Below are positions 50,491-60,588 of a DNA stretch of 60,588 nt, piece by piece. Both the position numbers and the translations under genes were made by a program. The notes beneath the pieces are model-generated. The model saw only the letters and a program-made list of their open reading frames with translations, searched no databases and was not told the DNA's origin. The stretch comes from Plasmopara viticola (lineage: Eukaryota > Oomycota > Peronosporomycetes > Peronosporales > Peronosporaceae). The stretch spans positions 1 to 60,588 of the forward strand of contig MBPM02000216.1 of assembly GCA_001695595.3 (NCBI GenBank). Reading direction: 5' to 3'. The stretch's first letter is position 1, and every line of letters starts with the position of its first letter.

Positions 50491-53065
50491 CCGTACAACG
50501 TTTCCGCCGTCCAACAGAATGAGTATACACTTCGCTGTGGCTCTATTACATCTGTGCATGTCTAGAGCGATAGAAACGACGTATCTGTGGCCGTACAACG
50601 TCTCAGCGCTCCAACAGAATGATTATACACTTCGTCGTGGATCTATTACATCTTTAAATGTCTATAGCGATATAAAGGACGTATCTTTGGCCGTACAACG
50701 TTTCCGCCGTCCAACAGAATGAGTATACACTTCATTGTTGCGCTTTTGCATCTTTGCATGTCTAGAGCGATAGAAAGGACGTATCTGTGGCCGTACAACG
50801 TATCAGCGCTCCAACAGAATGCTTATACACTTCGTCGTGACTCTATTGCTTCTGTGCATGTCTAGAGCGATAGAAAGGAAGTATCTTTGGCCGTACAACG
50901 TCCCAGTGCTCCAAAAGAATGACTATACACTTTGATGTGGCTCTATCGCATCTGTGCATGTCTAGAGCGAAAGAAAGGACGTATCTGTGGCCGTACAACG
51001 TTTCCGCCGTCCAACAGAATGAGTATACACTTCGCTGTGGCTCTATTACATCTGTAAATGTCTAGAGCGATAGAAAGGACGTATCTGTGGCCGTACAACG
51101 TCTCAGCGCTCCAACAGATTGTTTATACACTTCGGCGTGGATCTAATATATCTTTGAATGTCTATAGCGATAGAAAGGACGTATCTGTGGCCGTACAATG
51201 TCTCAGCGATCAAACAGAAGTATCATACACTTCGTTGTGGCTCTATCGCATCTGTGCATGTCTAGAGCGATAGAAAGGACGTATCTTTGGCCGTACAACG
51301 TTCAAGCGCTCCAACAGAATGATTATACACTTCGATGTGGCTATATCGCATCTTTGCATGTCTAGCGCGATAGAAAGGACGTATTTGTGGCTGTACAACG
51401 TCTCAGCCGTCCAACAGAATGAGAATACACTTCGTTGTGGCACTATTACATCTGTAAATGTCTAGAGCGATAGAAAGGACGTATCTGTGGCCGTACAACG
51501 TCTCAGCGCTCCAACAGAATGATTACACACTTCGTCGTGGATCTATTACATCTTTGAATGTATATAGCGATAGAAAGGACGTATCTGTGGCCGTATAATG
51601 TCTCAGCGATCCAACTGAAGTATTATACACTTCGTTGTGGCTCTATCGCATCTTTGCATGTCTACAGCGATAGGAAGGACGTATCTATGGCCGTACAACG
51701 TCTCAGTGCTCCAACAGACTTATTATACACTTCGATGTGGCTATATCGCATCTTTGCATGTCTAGAGCGAAAGAAAGGACGTATTTTTGGCCGTACAACG
51801 TCTCAGCGCTCCAACAGAATGATTATACACTTCGTCGTGGCTCTATTACATCTGTGCATGTCTAGAACGATAGAAAAGACGTATCTTTGGCCGTACAACG
51901 TCCCAGTGCTCCAACAGAATGATTATACACTTCGATGTGGCTCTATCGCTTCTGTGCATGTTTAAAGCGAAACAAAGGACGTTTCTGTGGCCGTACAACG
52001 TTTCAACCGTCCAACAGAATGAGTATACACTTCGCTGTGGCTCTATTACATCTGTAAATGTCTAGAGCGATTGGACGGACGTATCTTTGGCCATACAACG
52101 TCCCAGCGGTCCAACGAATGATTATACACTTCGTCGTGGATCTATTACATCTTTGAATGTTTAGCGATAGAAAGGACGTATCTGTGGCCGAACAATGTCT
52201 CAGCGATCCAACAGAAGTATTATATACTTCGTTGTGGATCTATTACATCTTTGAATGTCTATAGCGATAGAATGGACGTATTTTTGGACGTACAACGTCT
52301 CAGCGCTCCAACAGAATAATTATGCACTTCTTTGTGGCTCTTTTGCATCTTTGCATGTCTAGAACGATAGAAAGGACGTATCTGTGGCCGTACAACGTCT
52401 CAGCCATCCAACAGAATGATTAAACACTTCGTTGGGGCTCTTTTGCATCTGTGCATGTCTAGAGCGATGGAAAGGACGTATTTTTGGACGTACAACGTCT
52501 CAGCCGTCCAACAGAATGATTATACACTTCGTTGGGGCTCTATTGCATTTGTGCATGTCTAGAGCGATAGAAAGGACGTATCTGTGGCCGTACAATGTCT
52601 CAACAGAATGATTACACACTTCGTCGTGGATCTATTACATCTTTGAATGACTATAGCGATAGAATGGACGTATCTTTGGCCGTACAACGTCTCAGCTATC
52701 CAACAGAGTGATTTAAACTTCGTTGTTGCTCTTTTGCATCTGTGCATGTCTAGAGCGATAGAAAGGACGTATTTTTGGCCGTACAACGTCTCAGCCGTCC
52801 AACAGAATGAGTATACATTTCGTTGTGGCTCTATTACATCTGTAAATGTCTAGAGCGATAGAAAGGACGTATCTGTGACCGTACAACGTCTCAGCGCTCC
52901 AACAGAATGATTATACACTTCGTCGTGGATCTATTACATCTTTGAATGTCTATAGCGATAATAAGGACGTATCTGTGGCCGTAAAACGTTTCCGCCGTCC
53001 AACAGAATGAGTATACACTTCGCTGTGGCTCTATTACATCTGTAAATGTCTAGAGCGATAGAAAC
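50491..53065 (+). repeat. 2.57-kb duplicated block, copy 2
   Basis: Copy of 46,523-49,095. Its left edge is an out-of-phase join: AGAGCGAAAG at 50,481-50,490 runs directly into CCGTACAACG, skipping about 17 bp of monomer, and the offset to 46,523 is exactly 3,968. It has a private 8-bp deletion at about 52,602 (GTCTCAACAGAATG). Confidence 0.9.
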
Positions 53066-53170
53066 GACGTATCTGTGGGCGTACAACGTCTCAGCGCTCC
53101 AACAGATTGATTATACACTTCGTCGTAGATCTATTACATCTTTGAATGTCTATAGCGATAGAAAGGACGT

Positions 53171-54470
53171 ATCTGTGGCCGTACAATTTCTCAGTGATCC
53201 AACAGAAGTATTTTACACTTCGTCGTAGCTCTATCGCATCTGTGCATGTCTACAGCGATAGAAAGGACGTATCTATGGCCATACAACGTCTCAGTGCTCC
53301 AACAGACTTATTATACATTTCGTTGTGGCTATATCGCATCTTTGCATTTCTAGAGCAGTAGAAAGGACGTATCTGTGGCCGTACAACGTCTCAGCGCTCC
53401 AACAAAAAGCTTATACACTTCGTTGGGGCTCTATTGCATCTGTGCATGTTTAGAGCGATAGAAAGAACGTATCCATGGCCGTACAATGTCTCAGCGCTTC
53501 AACAGAAGTATTATACACTTCGTTGTTGCTCTATCGCATCTATGCATGTCTACAGCGATAGAAAGGACGTATCTATGGCCGTACAACGTCTCAGTGCTCC
53601 AACAGACTTATTATACACTTCGATGTGACTATATCGCATCTTTGCATGTCTAGAGCGAAAGAAAGGACGTATTTTTGGCCGTACAACGTCTCAGCGCTCC
53701 AACAGAATGATTATACACTTCGTCGTGGCTCTATTACATCTGTACATGTCTAGAACGATAGAAAAGACGTATCTTTGGCCGTACAACGTCTCAGCCATCC
53801 AACAGAATGATTAAACACTTCGTTGGGGCTCTTTTGCATCTGTGCATGTCTAGAGCGATGGAAAGGACGTATTTTTGGACGTACAACGTCTCAGCCGTCC
53901 AACAGAATGATTATACACTTCGTTGGGGCTCTATTGCATTTGTGCATGTTTAGAGCGATAGAAAGGACGTATCTGTGGCCGTACAATGTCTCAGCGCTCC
54001 AACAGAATGATTACACACTTCGTCGTGGATCTATTACATCTTTGAATGACTATAGCGAAGGAAAGGACGTATCTTTGGCCGTACAATTTCTCAGTGATCC
54101 AACAGAAGAATTTTACACTTCGTCGTAGCTCTATCGCATCTGTGCATGTCTACAGCGATAGAAAGGACGTATCTATGGCCATACAACGTCTCAGTGCTCC
54201 AACAGACTTATTATACATTTCGTTGTGGCTATATCGCATCTTTGCATTTCTAGAGCAGTAGAAAGGACGTATCTGTGGCCGTACAACGTCTCAGCGCTCC
54301 AACAAAAAGCTTATACACTTCGTTGGGGCTCTATTGCATCTGTGCATGTTTAGAGCGATAGAAAGAACGTATCCATGGCCGTACAATGTCTCAGCGCTCC
54401 AACAAAAGTATTATACACTTCGTTGTTGCTCTATCGCACCTATGCATGTCTACAGCGATAGAAAGGACGA
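53171..54470 (+). repeat. 9-mer duplication (900 bp)
   Basis: ACAATTTCTCAGTGATCCAA at 53,181 recurs at 54,081, and the following units (CTTCGTCGTAGC, CTAGAGCAGTAGAAAGG, CAACAAAAAGCTTATAC, AACGTATCCATGG) repeat in order. Copy 2 is partial and diverges after about 54,470. Confidence 0.87.
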
Positions 54471-54830
54471 ATCTGGTTCCGTAAGACGTCTCGGTGCTCC
54501 AACAGACTTATTATACACTTCGTTGTGGCTATATCGCATCTTTGCATGTTTAGAGCGATAGAAAGAACGTATCTGTGGCCGTACAACGTCTCAGCGCTCC
54601 AACAGATTGATTATACACGTCACCGTGGATCTATAACATCATTGAAAGTCTATAGCGATAGAATGGACGTATTTTTAGTCGTACAACGTCTCAGCGCTCC
54701 AACAGAATAATTATACACTTCGTTGTTGCTCTTTTGCATCTGTGCATGTCTAGAGCGATAGAAAGGACGTATCTGTGGCCGTACTATATCTCGGCTCTCC
54801 AACAGAATGAGTATACACTTGGTTGTGGCT
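54462..54830 (+). repeat. Segment duplicated at 56,461, copy 1
   Basis: GACGAATCTGGTTCCGTA, the rare GTGGATCTATAACATC/GAAAGTCTATAGCG unit, GTATTTTTAGTCG and CACTTGGTTGTGGC all recur 1,999 bp downstream. The last of these continues here as a complete monomer. Confidence 0.87.
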
Positions 54831-56460
54831 CTATCGCATCTTTGCATGTCTAGAGCGATAGAAAGGACGTATCTGTGGCCGTACAAAGTTTCAGCCCTCC
54901 AACAGAATGCTTTAACACTTCGTTGGGGCACTATTGCATCTGTGCATGTTTAGAGCGATAGAAAGAACGTATCCATGGCCGTACAATGTCTCAGCGCTCC
55001 AACAGAAGTATTATACACTTCGTTGTTGCTCTATCGCTTCTATGCATGTCTACAGCGATAGAAAGGACGTATCTGTGGCCGTACAACGTCTCAGTGCTCC
55101 ACCAGACTTATTATACACTTCGTTGTGGCTATATCGCATCTTTGCATGTCTAGAGCGATAGAAAGGACGTATCTGTGGCCGTACAACGTCTCAGCCCTCC
55201 AACAGAATACTTTTACACTTCTCTGGGGCACTATTGCATCTGTGCATGTTCAGAGCGATAGGAATGGCTTATCCATGGCCGTACAATGTGTCAGCGCTCC
55301 AACAGAAGTATTATACACTTCCTTGTGGCTCTATCGCATCTATGCATGTCTACAGCGATAGAAAAGACGTATCTGTGGCCGTACAACGTCTCAGTGCTCC
55401 AACAGACATATTATACACTTCGTTGTTGCTATATCGCATCTTTGCATGTCTAGAGCGATAGAAAGGACGTCTTTGTGGCCGTACAACGTCTCAGCGCTCC
55501 AACAGAATGATTATACACTTCGTCGTGGATCTATTACATCTTTGAATGTCTTTAGCGATAGAATGGACGTATCTTTGGCCGTACAACGTCTCAGCGCTAC
55601 AACAGAATGATTAAACACTTCGATGTGGCTTTATCGCATCTGTGCATGTCTAGAGCGAAAGAAAGGACGTATCTTTGGCCGTACAACGTCTCAGCGCTCC
55701 AACAGAATAATTATACACTTCGTTGTTGCTCTTTTGCATCTGTGCATGTCTAGAGCGAAAGAAAGGACGTATCTGTGGCCGTACAACGTCTCAGTTCTCC
55801 AACAGAATGAGTATACACTTCGTTGTGGCTCTATTACATCTGTGAATGTCTAGAGCGATAGAAAGGACGTATCTGTGACCGTACATTGTCTCAGCGCTCC
55901 AACAGAAGTATTATACTTCTCGTTGGAGCTTTATTGCATCTGTGCATGTCTAGAGCGATAGAAAGGACGTATCTGTGGTCGTACAACTGCTCAGCGCTCC
56001 AACAGAATGATTATACACTTCGTTGGGGCTCTATTGCATCTGTGCATTTTTAGAGCGATAGAAAGGACGTTCCTATGGCCGTACATTGTCTCAGCGCTCC
56101 AACAGAAGTATTATACACTTCCTTGTGGCTCTATCGCATCTATGCATGTCTACAGCGATAGAAAGGACGTATCTGTGGCCGTACAACGTCTCAGCGATCC
56201 AACAGATTGATTAAACACTTCGTCGTGGATCTATTTCATCTTTGAATGTCTAAGCGATAGAAAGGACGTATCTGTGGCCGTACAATGTCCCAGCGATCCA
56301 ACAGAATTATTATACACTTCGTTGTGGCTCTATCGCATCTGTACATGTCTAGAGCGAAAGAAAGGACGTATCAGTGGCCGTACAACGTATAAGCGCTCTA
56401 ACAAAATGATTTTACACTTCCTTGAGGCTCTATCGCATTAATGCATGTCTACAGCGATAG

Positions 56461-56823
56461 AAAGGACGAATCTGGTTCCGTACAACGTCTCAGTGCTTCA
56501 GCAGACTTATTATACACTTCGTTGTGGCTATATCGCATCTTTGCATGTTTAGAGCGACAGAAAGGACGTATCTGTAGCCGTTCAACGTCTTAGCGCTCCA
56601 ACAGATTGATTATACACGTCGCCGTGGATCTATAACATCTTTGAAAGTCTATAGCGATAGAATGGACGTATTTTTAGTCGGACAACGTCTCAGCGCTCCA
56701 ACAGAAAAATTATACTTCGTTGTTGCTCTTTTGCATCTGTGCATGTCTAGAGCGATAGAAAGGACGTATCTGTGGCCGTACAATATCTCAGCTCTCCAAC
56801 AGAATGAGTATACACTTGGTTGT
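56461..56823 (+). repeat. Segment duplicated from 54,462, copy 2, truncated by the family switch
   Basis: Same rare units as copy 1, but the copy stops at TACACTTGGTTGT (56,811-56,823), mid-monomer, where family C begins. Confidence 0.87.
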
Positions 56824-56840
56824 CTGTGGCCATACAGCGT
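56811..56840. other. Abrupt boundary between satellite families A/B and C
   Basis: CACTTGGTTGT is followed directly by CTGTGGCCATACAGCGTCTC, the first family C unit. Compared with the intact counterpart at 54,820-54,880, 46 bp of monomer is missing, leaving a 54-bp hybrid unit. The join has short TGT/CTGTGG microhomology. No transitional monomers are visible on either side. Confidence 0.92.
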
Positions 56841-58240
56841 CTCAGCGCGTCAAAAGAATGCGTGTACACTGCGTTGTGGCTTAACTACATCTGTGCATGT
56901 CTAGACCGATAGAAAGGACGTATCTGTGGCCATACAGCGTCTTAGCGCGTCAAAAGATGCGTGTACACTGCACTGTGGCTTGAATTCGTCTGTGCGTGTC
57001 TAGATATCAAGAAAGGACGTATCTGTGGCCATACAGCGTCTCAGCTCGTCAAAAGAATGCGTGTACACTACATCGTGGCTTAACTACATCTGCGCATGTC
57101 TAGACCGATAGGAAGGACGTATCTGTGGCCATACAGCGTCTAAGCGCGTCAAAAGAATGCGTGTACACTAGGATGTGGCTCTACTACGTCTGTGCATGTC
57201 TAGACCGATAGAAAGGACGTATCTATGGCCATAGAGCGTCTCATCGCTTCAAAGAAATGCTTATACACTGCGTTTTGGCTCTATTGCGTCTGTGCATGTC
57301 TAGACCGATAGAAAGGACGTATCGGTGGCCATAGAGCGTCTCAGCGCGTCAAAAGAATGCTTATACCCTTCGTTGTGGCTCTCTTACGTCTGTGCATGTC
57401 TAGACTGAAAAAAAGAACGTATCTGTGGCCTTACAGCATCTCAGCGCGTCAAAAGAATGCCTGTACACTGCGGTGTGGCTTAATTACGTCTGTGCATGTC
57501 TAGACCGATAGAAAGGACGTATCTGTGGCCATACAGCGTCTAAGCGCTTCAAAGGAATGCGTGTACACTGCGTCGTGGATCTATTGCGTCTGTGCATGTG
57601 TAGATCAAAAGAAAGGACGTATCTGTGGCCATACAGCGTCTCAGCGCGTCAAAAGAATGCTTATACACTGCGTTGTGGCTCTATTGCGTCGGTGCATGTC
57701 TAGACCGATAGAAAGGACGTATCTGTGGCCATACAGCGGCTCAGCGCGTCAAGAGAATGCGTGCACACTGCGTTGTGGCTTAACTACATCTGTGCATGTC
57801 TAGACCGATAGAATGGACGTATCTGTGGCCATACAGCGTCTAACGGCGTCAAAAGAATGCGTGCACACTGCGCTGTGACTTAATTACGTCTGTGCATGTC
57901 TAGAGCGACAAAAATGACCTATCTGAAGCCATACAACGTCTCAGCGCTTCAAAACAATGCGTGTATACTAGAATGTGGCTCTACTACGTCAATGCATGTC
58001 TAGACCGATAGAAAGGACGTATCCGTAGCCATAGAGCGTCTCAGCGCTTCAAACAAAGCGTGTACGCTAGGATGTGGCTCTATTGCGTCTGTGCATGTCT
58101 AGACCGATAGAAAGGACGTATCTGTGGCCATAGAGCGTCTCAGCGCGTCAAAAGAATGCTTATACACTTCGTTGTGGCTCTCTTACGTCTGTGCATGTCT
58201 AGACTGATAAAAAGGACGTATCTGTGGCCATACAGCGTCT

Positions 58241-59736
58241 CAGCTCGTCAAAAGAATGCGTGTACACTGCGTGTGGCTTAACTACGTCTTTACGTGTCTA
58301 GACCGATAGAAAGGACGTATCTGTGGCCATACAGCGTCTCGACGCCTTAAAAGTATGCTTATACACTGCGTTGTGTCTCTATTGCGTCTGTGGAAGTCTT
58401 GACCGAAAGAAAGGACGTATCTGTGGCCATACCGCGTCTCAGCGCGTCAAAAGAATGCGTGCACACTGCACTGTGGCTTAACTACGTCTGTGCATGTCTA
58501 GAGCGACAAAAAGGACCTATCTGTGGCCATACCGCGTCTCAGCGCTTCAAAACAATGCTTGTACACTAGGATGTGGCTCTACTACGTCTGTGCATGTCTA
58601 AACCGATTGAAAGGACGTATCTGTGGTTATAGAGCGTCTCAGCGCGTCAAAGAAATGCTTATACACTGCGTTGTGGCTCTATTGCGTCTGTGCATGTCAA
58701 GACCGATAGAAAGGACGTATCTGTGACCATAGAGCGTCTCAGCGCGTCAAAAGAATGCTTATACACTTCGTTGTGGCTGTCTTAATTCTGTGCATGTCTA
58801 GACTGATAAAAAGAACGTATCTGTGGCCATACAGCGTCTCAGTGTTTCAAAAGAATGGATATACACAATGTTGTGGGTTAACCGCGACTTTGCATGTTTT
58901 TACCGATAGAAAGGACGTATCTGTGGCCATACAGCGTCTAAGCGCGTCAAAAGATGCGTGTACACTGCACTGTGGCTATATTGCGTCTGTTCATGTCTAG
59001 ACTGATAAAAAGGACGTATCTGTAGCCATTCAGAGTCTCAGTTCGTCAAAAGAATGCGTGTACACTGCATGTGGCTGAACTACGTCTTTGCATGTCTAGA
59101 CCGATAGAAAGGACGTATCTGTGGCCATACAGCGTCTCGACACCTTAAAAGTATGCTTATACACTGCGTTGTGGCTCTATTGCGTCTGTGCATGTCTAGA
59201 CCGATAGAAAGGACGTATCTGTGGCCATAGCGCGTCTCAGTGCGTCAAAAGAATGCGTACACACTGCACTGTGGCTTAACTACGTCTGTGCATGTCTAGA
59301 GCGACAAAAGGACCTATCTGTGGCCATACCGCGTCTCAGCGCTTCAAAACAATGCTTGTACACTAGGATGTGGCTCTACTACGTCTGTGCAAGTCTAAAC
59401 GGATTGAAAGGACGTATCTGTGGTTATAGAGCGTCTCAGCGCGTCGAAGAAATGCTTATACACTGCGTTGTGGCTCTATTGCGTCTGTGCATGTCTAGAC
59501 CGAAAGAAAGGACGTATCTGTGGCCATAGAGCGTCTCAGCGCGTCAAAAGAATGCTTATACACTTCGTTGTGGCTCTCTTATGTCTGTGCATGTCTAGAA
59601 TGATAAAAAGGTTGTATCTGTGGCCATACAGCGTCTCAGCGCGGCAAAAGAATGCCTGTACACTGCGTTGTGGCTTAACTACGTCTGTCCATGTCTAGAC
59701 CGATAGAAAGGACGTATCTGTGGCCATACAGCGTCT
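58241..59736 (+). repeat. Family C 15-mer HOR (8-mer + 7-mer), copy 1
   Basis: CAGCTCGTCA opens the unit at 58,241 and again at 59,737, a period of 1,496 bp. Inside, the rare CTTAAAAGTATGCTTATAC unit occurs at 58,341 and 59,139, and next at 59,836, giving spacings of 798 and 697 bp. The unit is therefore an 8-mer followed by a related 7-mer. GAGCGACAAA with GGACCTATCTG occurs once in each half. Confidence 0.88.
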
Positions 59737-60588
59737 CAGCTCGTCAAAAGAATGCGTGTACACTGCGTGTGGCAACTACGTCTGTTACGTGTCTAGACCG
59801 ATAGAAAGGACGTATCTGTGGCCATACAGCGTCTCGACGCCTTAAAAGTATGCTTATACACTGCGTTGTGTCTCTATTGCGTCTGTGGAAGTCTTGACCG
59901 AAAGAAAGGACGTATCTGTGCCATACCGCGTCTCAGCGCTCAAAAGAATGCGTGCACACTGCACTGTGGCTTAACTACGTCTGTGCATGTCTAGAGCGAC
60001 AAAAAGGACCTATCTGTGGCCATACCGCGTCTCAGCGCTTCAAAACAATGCTTGTACACTAGGATGTGGCTCTACTACGTCTGTGCATGTCTAAACCGAT
60101 AGAAAGGACGTATCTTGGTTATAGAGCGTCTCAGCGCGTCAAAGAAATGCTTATACACTGCTTGTGGCTCTATTGCGTCTTGCATGTCAAGACGAAGAAA
60201 GGACGTATCTGTGACCATAGAGCGTCTCAGCGCGTCAAAAGAATGCTTATACACTTCGTGTGGCTGTCTTAATTCTGTGCATGTCTAGACTGATAAAAAG
60301 AACGTATCTGTGGCCATACAGCGTCTCAGTGTTTCAAAAGAATGGATATACACAATGTTGGGGTTACCGCGACTTGCATGTCTTACCGATAGAAAGGACG
60401 TATCTGTGGCCATACAGCGTCTAAGCGCGTCAAAAGATGCGTGTACACTGCACTGTGGCTATATTGCGTCTGTTCATGTCTAGACTGATAAAAAGGACGT
60501 ATCTGTAGCCATTCAGAGTCTCAGTTCGTCAAAAGAATGCGTGTACACTGCATGTGGCTGAACTACGTCTTTGCATGTCTAGACCGAT
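59737..60588 (+). repeat. Family C 15-mer HOR, copy 2, partial and indel-rich
   Basis: Repeats 58,241 to about 59,105 and is cut by the window edge. It has lost single bases at many points relative to copy 1: GTGTGGCAACTACG, CTGTGCCATACC, AGCGCTCAAAAG, TATCTTGGTTATAG, CTGCTTGTGG, CAAGACGAAGAAAGG and ACTTGCATGTCTTACCG. Confidence 0.87.

Larger units (their letters stand above)
52861..56235 (+). repeat. Length-invariant 100-bp array segment
   Basis: The GGACGT landmark recurs in the same phase from 52,861 to 56,161, 33 consecutive steps of exactly 100 bp, despite many substitutions. Phase is lost at about 56,250 in a TCTAAGCGATAG unit. Confidence 0.9.
14060..56823 (+). repeat. Family A/B satellite array, plus orientation, nested HORs
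   Basis: About 430 monomers in one orientation. Most carry TCTAGAGCGATAGAAAGG or a subtype (TCTATAGCGATAGAAAGG, TCTAAGCGATAG, TCTAGAGCGAAAGAAAGG). Subtypes are recognised by blocks such as TTTCCGCCGTCCAACAGAAT, GATCTATTACATCTTTGAAT, TTGCGCTTTTGCATCTGTGC and CAACATAATTAGTTTACAC. They recur in fixed orders, so the array consists of HORs rather than random variants. Sub-blocks are listed separately. Stretches without their own entry (15.8-16.3, 16.5-17.3, 20.7-22.1, 32.0-34.3 and 36.1-37.9 kb) hold the same monomers in mosaic order and nothing else. Open frames reach about 168 codons (47,580-48,086) and are all repeat-derived. Confidence 0.96.
56824..60588 (+). repeat. Family C satellite array
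   Basis: About 38 tandem 100-bp units, same orientation as the preceding array and about 88% identical to the family A consensus by hand count (12 differences in 100). Diagnostic features are GGCCATACAGCGTCTCAGCG (A has GGCCGTACAACG), GCGTCAAAAGAATGC (A has CTCCAACAGAATG), TGTACACTGCG, and TCTAGACCGATAG or TCTAGACTGATAAAAAGG. Main subtypes are GCGTGTACACTGC with GGCTTAACTACGTC, GCTTATACACTGCG with CTCTATTGCGTC, and TATACACTTCG with CTCTCTTACGTC. The array runs off the right edge. No gene is visible. Confidence 0.95.

Noticed and set aside
14060..56823. CENP-B box-like motif around TTCGTTGTGG or TTCGTTGGAG
   Set aside because: Only the initial TTCG matches. The required A and CGGG at the following fixed positions are absent.
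56800..56850. Transition to single-copy flank or a new element at the right end
   Set aside because: The sequence after 56,823 is a related 100-bp tandem family, not unique DNA or a mobile element.
1..60588. Hammerhead-ribozyme satellite
   Set aside because: The hammerhead core needs CTGANGA plus GAAA in order. Units have CTGAGAC or CTGATAA and GAAA, but no CTGANGA was found on either strand.
1..60588. tRNA-derived SINE or 5S-type repeat
   Set aside because: I see no convincing A and B box pair (no GGTTCGANTCC-like B box), no poly-A or simple-repeat tail, and no target-site duplications.
1..60588. Bacterial or phage genomic region
   Set aside because: There is no coding organisation, ribosome-binding sites or RNA genes in 60 kb. 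Tandem satellite of this extent is a eukaryotic feature.

Overview
This window is satellite DNA from end to end. All 60,588 bases consist of roughly 600 tandem copies of one ~100-bp monomer family. I find no gene, RNA gene, transposon or single-copy flank, and both window edges lie inside the array, so its true size is larger than the window. An array of this scale, with layered higher-order repeats (HORs) and no genes, indicates a eukaryotic pericentromeric, subtelomeric or other heterochromatic block. I do not recognise the monomer and cannot name the organism. The left-array consensus is about 47% GC with 7 CpGs per 100 bp, more than base composition predicts, which argues weakly against a heavily CpG-methylated vertebrate genome.

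Orientation convention: '+' means TCTAGAGCGATAGAAAGG reads on the given strand. Layout: (1) 1 to ~10,600, minus orientation, very homogeneous in substitutions but rich in 1-4 base deletions (mean spacing about 98 bp over the first 3 kb). (2) ~10,600-14,059, minus orientation, substitution-based subtypes, nearly exact 100-bp phasing and 200-bp dimers. (3) A head-to-head inversion at 14,059/14,060. (4) 14,060-56,823, plus orientation, a mosaic of monomer subtypes in nested HORs: 4-mers (~400 bp), 9-mers (~900 bp), 11-, 12- and 13-mers (1.1-1.3 kb), a 2.3-kb unit, a 27-mer (2.7 kb), and larger duplications offset by 3.97 and 6.19 kb. (5) An abrupt mid-monomer switch at 56,823/56,824 to a second family, about 88% identical to the first, which fills 56,824-60,588 and is organised in alternating 8-mers and 7-mers (a 1.5-kb 15-mer).

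The open reading frames are a by-product of the repeat. A 100-bp monomer is 33 codons plus one base, so a frame shifts at each unit and stays open for about three units or more. The longest, 182 codons on the minus strand at 6,330-6,878, is pure satellite. The informative content is the history of amplification: an inversion, out-of-register duplication breakpoints, shared deletions that order events, apparent patch conversion, and a family boundary. Some indel-rich stretches (1-10.6 kb, 40.6-43.3 kb, 59.7-60.6 kb) may reflect poor consensus quality. All comparisons were made by eye.
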